31,282 nucleotides of DNA from a virus. Of this stretch, positions 29,789 to 31,282 are shown piece by piece. A program made the translations under genes and the position numbers. The DNA lies in IMG/VR virus record IMGVR_UViG_3300033980_000392, positions 1 to 31,282 of that record; one strand, given 5' to 3'. Under the pieces are notes generated by a model. The model was not told the origin of the DNA and ran no database searches. It saw nothing but the letters and a program-made list of their open reading frames with translations. Every line of letters begins with the position of its first letter. Within the stretch, counting starts at the first letter, position 1.

Positions 29789-30030
29789 TTAGCCCCTTGG
29801 TTAGCGATAAAGGTGGGGATGGCGTTTTCGATATTGGTAACGCGCTCTTCGAGTTTGGCAAAATCGGATTGCTCATCTTCTTTTTTCATAATCGCCACCA
29901 TTACGGCAAGGTTTTTATCCATGTCCGCTTGCGTTTTCAGAAAATAGGTTCCAGCCCCCGCAATGGTGGCGATGACAATACCAATAAGCGTTATAAGCAA
30001 CTTGGTATTTGTATTGCTGCTGTCATCCAC
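29785..30030 (-). CDS. Membrane-anchored coiled-coil protein (spanin- or XhlA-like)
   Basis: The 81-residue protein has one TM segment (about residues 11-30, LLITLIGIVIATIAGAGTYF). A helical, heptad-like domain follows (DEQSDFAKLEERVTNIENAI) with a short tail. It immediately precedes the lysozyme with a four-base overlap. This is the topology of an inner-membrane spanin or an XhlA-type accessory protein. No outer-membrane lipoprotein partner is visible nearby. Confidence 0.65.
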   Translation of the reverse strand: MDDSSNTNTKLLITLIGIVIATIAGAGTYFLKTQADMDKNLAVMVAIMKKEDEQSDFAKLEERVTNIENAIPTFIANQGAK

Positions 30031-30041
30031 AACAGGGGCCC

Positions 30042-30266
30042 TTAGTTTCCCCGTTGGCGGATAGCACCAACCGTAGCTTTGATGTTGTTGCGGAAGTTTC
30101 CAAGGTCATTAAGAGCAGAGTTCATAATGTGTCCCACTTCCTCAAGTGTAATTCTGTCCACAATCTCAGGGCTTTTCACAACGCGGAAAGCAAGATCAGC
30201 GGCATCAATAGATGCTTTTTTGAAAAAATTATCAACGGCAGCTAAGGTTTGATCGACTTCAGACAT
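30042..30266 (-). CDS. Small hypothetical protein, first of the lysis-side unit
   Basis: The ATG preceded by AAGGAAAATGA gives 74 residues; an alternative start at 30323, behind AAAGGAG, would add 19 hydrophobic-basic residues. The protein is helical (DQTLAAVDNFFKKASIDAAD and ALNDLGNFRNNIKATVGAIR) and lacks TM segments. The family is not recognised. It is followed after 11 bases by the membrane coiled-coil gene. Confidence 0.6.
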   Translation of the reverse strand: MSEVDQTLAAVDNFFKKASIDAADLAFRVVKSPEIVDRITLEEVGHIMNSALNDLGNFRNNIKATVGAIRQRGN

Positions 30267-30357
30267 TTCATTTTCCTTTTTTTTCAGGGTTTTAAACTTT
30301 GGGAAGAATGAAAAACAAAACATCGTCCATTCTCTCCTTTGGCAGGTTTTACATAAC

Positions 30358-30384
30358 TTTATACACCATTGTCTTGATTTTCAA
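30358..30384 (-). promoter_or_regulatory. Weak promoter candidate for the lysis unit
   Basis: On the minus strand TTGAAA, a 15-base spacer and TATAAA lie in the 125-base gap upstream of the 74-residue gene. The short spacer makes it weak. No operator palindrome is present. Confidence 0.3.
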
Positions 30385-30391
30385 ACTGTTT

Positions 30392-30697
30392 CTAATAACC
30401 TGAAATAGCTTGGCTGCATTTTTCTTGACGATTCTCTTCGTAACCAATTAAAGAAAATATCAAGTTCACTGTATCACCCTTAGTGTCTGGCAGTTTTATC
30501 AAGAAATCTATAATACTTGATGCTTGATCCTTTGTAAGGTTTTGCCAATTTTCCAAATTTTCACAGCCAACAATTTTAAATTGTTTTGTAATTTCAGGCA
30601 AGAAAAACGGAAACAGCCCATTATCGTCACTTTTTAGTTTAAAAAGTAAATGCGCCATGTAACGTTTTTGTTTGTCTGTGGCTAAAAAATCACTCAT
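30392..30697 (-). CDS. Small hypothetical protein
   Basis: The 101-residue protein has an opening ATDKQKRYMAHLLFKL and a later LTKDQASSIIDFLIKL. This pair is typical of small phage and bacterial proteins that contain a helical T-x-x-Q ... LTK-x-x-A-S-x-x-I motif. Their biochemical role is not clear. A good ribosome site (TAGGAG) precedes the ATG. It begins eight bases after the ATPase gene, so the two are co-transcribed. Confidence 0.65.
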   Translation of the reverse strand: MSDFLATDKQKRYMAHLLFKLKSDDNGLFPFFLPEITKQFKIVGCENLENWQNLTKDQASSIIDFLIKLPDTKGDTVNLIFSLIGYEENRQEKCSQAISGY

Positions 30698-30705
30698 AAA
30701 AACTC

Positions 30706-31282
30706 CTACGCTTCTTGATTTTCAAATGGTTTTTCCAGTTTATTTACCATCTCAAAGTACACGGGGTTGATAATGTCCATAATCACTTGGTTGTCTTTGT
30801 ACTTTTCTTCTGCCTTTTCCATGGCGGCATTCAGGTCTTTCTCGGTTTCCATAGCGCGTAGACGTTCTGCCATAGCTTGTGCAATGCGCTCTGGCGGCAA
30901 TGTTTTTTTCTCGGGTTCTTGCCCAGAGTTAAGCCAGTTTAAAATGCCTGAACACAACGTTTCATCAATGGGAAATATCTTTCCAGAAAAGAATCCCGTT
31001 CTATCTTTAGAGGAGGAAGCCATGAAGTTCCCGCCGCCAGGAAGATCAAAGACAAGCGTAAATTCATAGTCCATGCCTTCCCGTTGGATAGGGGCCAGCC
31101 CTATTTTTTCTGGCATTTTTTTACCGTTTTTCTCAACAAGCGCATATTCTTGTTTGGCCCGCATTGTTGCAATAATGTGACATTTAGAGGCTAAAATAGC
31201 GTCGATAAAGGCTTGGTGTTTTGGCGTTACGTTTTTCCATGACGTGTAGCTATTTTTTGACGATGAAGCATTCGTCACGGTG
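30706..31282 (-). CDS. Sak4-like phage AAA/RecA-type ATPase, C-terminal part
   Basis: The frame is open to the window edge, so the N-terminus with Walker A lies outside; an in-frame GTG at 31278 is not a convincing start. The visible part contains the family-typical strand HIIATMRAKQEYAL, a Lys-rich turn (NGKKMP), GLAPIQREGMDYEFTLVFDL and ASSSKDRTGFF. A charged coiled C-terminus follows. Family members anneal or remodel single-stranded DNA in phage recombination, often beside an SSB. It is the most upstream gene of the right-hand minus unit. Confidence 0.78.
   Translation of the reverse strand, partial: TVTNASSSKNSYTSWKNVTPKHQAFIDAILASKCHIIATMRAKQEYALVEKNGKKMPEKIGLAPIQREGMDYEFTLVFDLPGGGNFMASSSKDRTGFFSGKIFPIDETLCSGILNWLNSGQEPEKKTLPPERIAQAMAERLRAMETEKDLNAAMEKAEEKYKDNQVIMDIINPVYFEMVNKLEKPFENQEA

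Noticed and set aside
30292-30330. 12-residue frame MDDVLFFILPKV behind AAAGGAG
   Set aside because: The site is only about three bases from this ATG, too close. The same site better fits the alternative start of the neighbouring gene at 30323.
1-31282. CRISPR array, insertion sequence, integrase or attachment site
   Set aside because: I found no regularly spaced direct repeats, no transposase or integrase motif, and no pair of candidate attachment repeats in the window.

Overview
This window looks like most of a P22-like podovirus genome or prophage. The late block keeps the P22 morphogenesis order: small terminase, large terminase, portal, scaffold, coat, gp4-like and gp10-like tail factors, three candidate DNA-ejection proteins, then tail fibres. 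The sequence is AT-rich. A holin resembling the gene-transfer-agent 3-TM family suggests, but does not prove, an alphaproteobacterial host. I see no integrase and no full-length CI-type repressor, so I cannot say whether the phage is temperate.

Layout. (1) 1-1820, plus strand: seven small overlapping early genes, including a winged-helix candidate and a two-TM protein. (2) 1821-2136: no gene; a series of RNA stem-loops including a tRNA-like fold, ending in a strong hairpin between converging transcripts. (3) 2137-8993, minus strand: 23 short, mostly unrecognised accessory genes behind strong, near-identical ribosome binding sites. They split into transcription units headed by two promoter families. 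Four promoters (5902-9075) carry TTGACA, a 17-base spacer containing the palindrome TGCAATAATTGCA or a degenerate copy, and a -10 box. Two others (2461-2490, 6821-6850) have TTAACC, an 18-base spacer and TAAACA or TATACA. A 446-base gene-free stretch (7741-8186) holds one of these promoters and a second structured-RNA candidate on the opposite strand. (4) 9173-28509, plus strand: packaging, head, tail, ejection and fibre genes, interrupted by one antisense gene between large terminase and portal. (5) 28510-31282, minus strand: a Sak4-like ATPase fragment, small genes, then a tightly overlapping lysis cassette (coiled-coil membrane protein, GH24 lysozyme, 3-TM holin).

How it works together. 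The minus accessory block and the plus late block diverge from 8994-9172. The repeated operator implies that one repressor coordinately silences the accessory units; a 61-residue XRE protein (5050-5235) is the only obvious candidate regulator encoded within that block. Late genes build a short-tailed virion. Lysis genes are transcribed towards the end of the fibre genes.

The most notable material is the repeated promoter-operator array with its one-or-few-gene units, the two unexplained structured-RNA regions, a duplicated 63-residue gene family, several micro-ORFs (20, 13 and 21 residues), the antisense aromatic-repeat gene and the compositionally foreign 1024-residue fibre.
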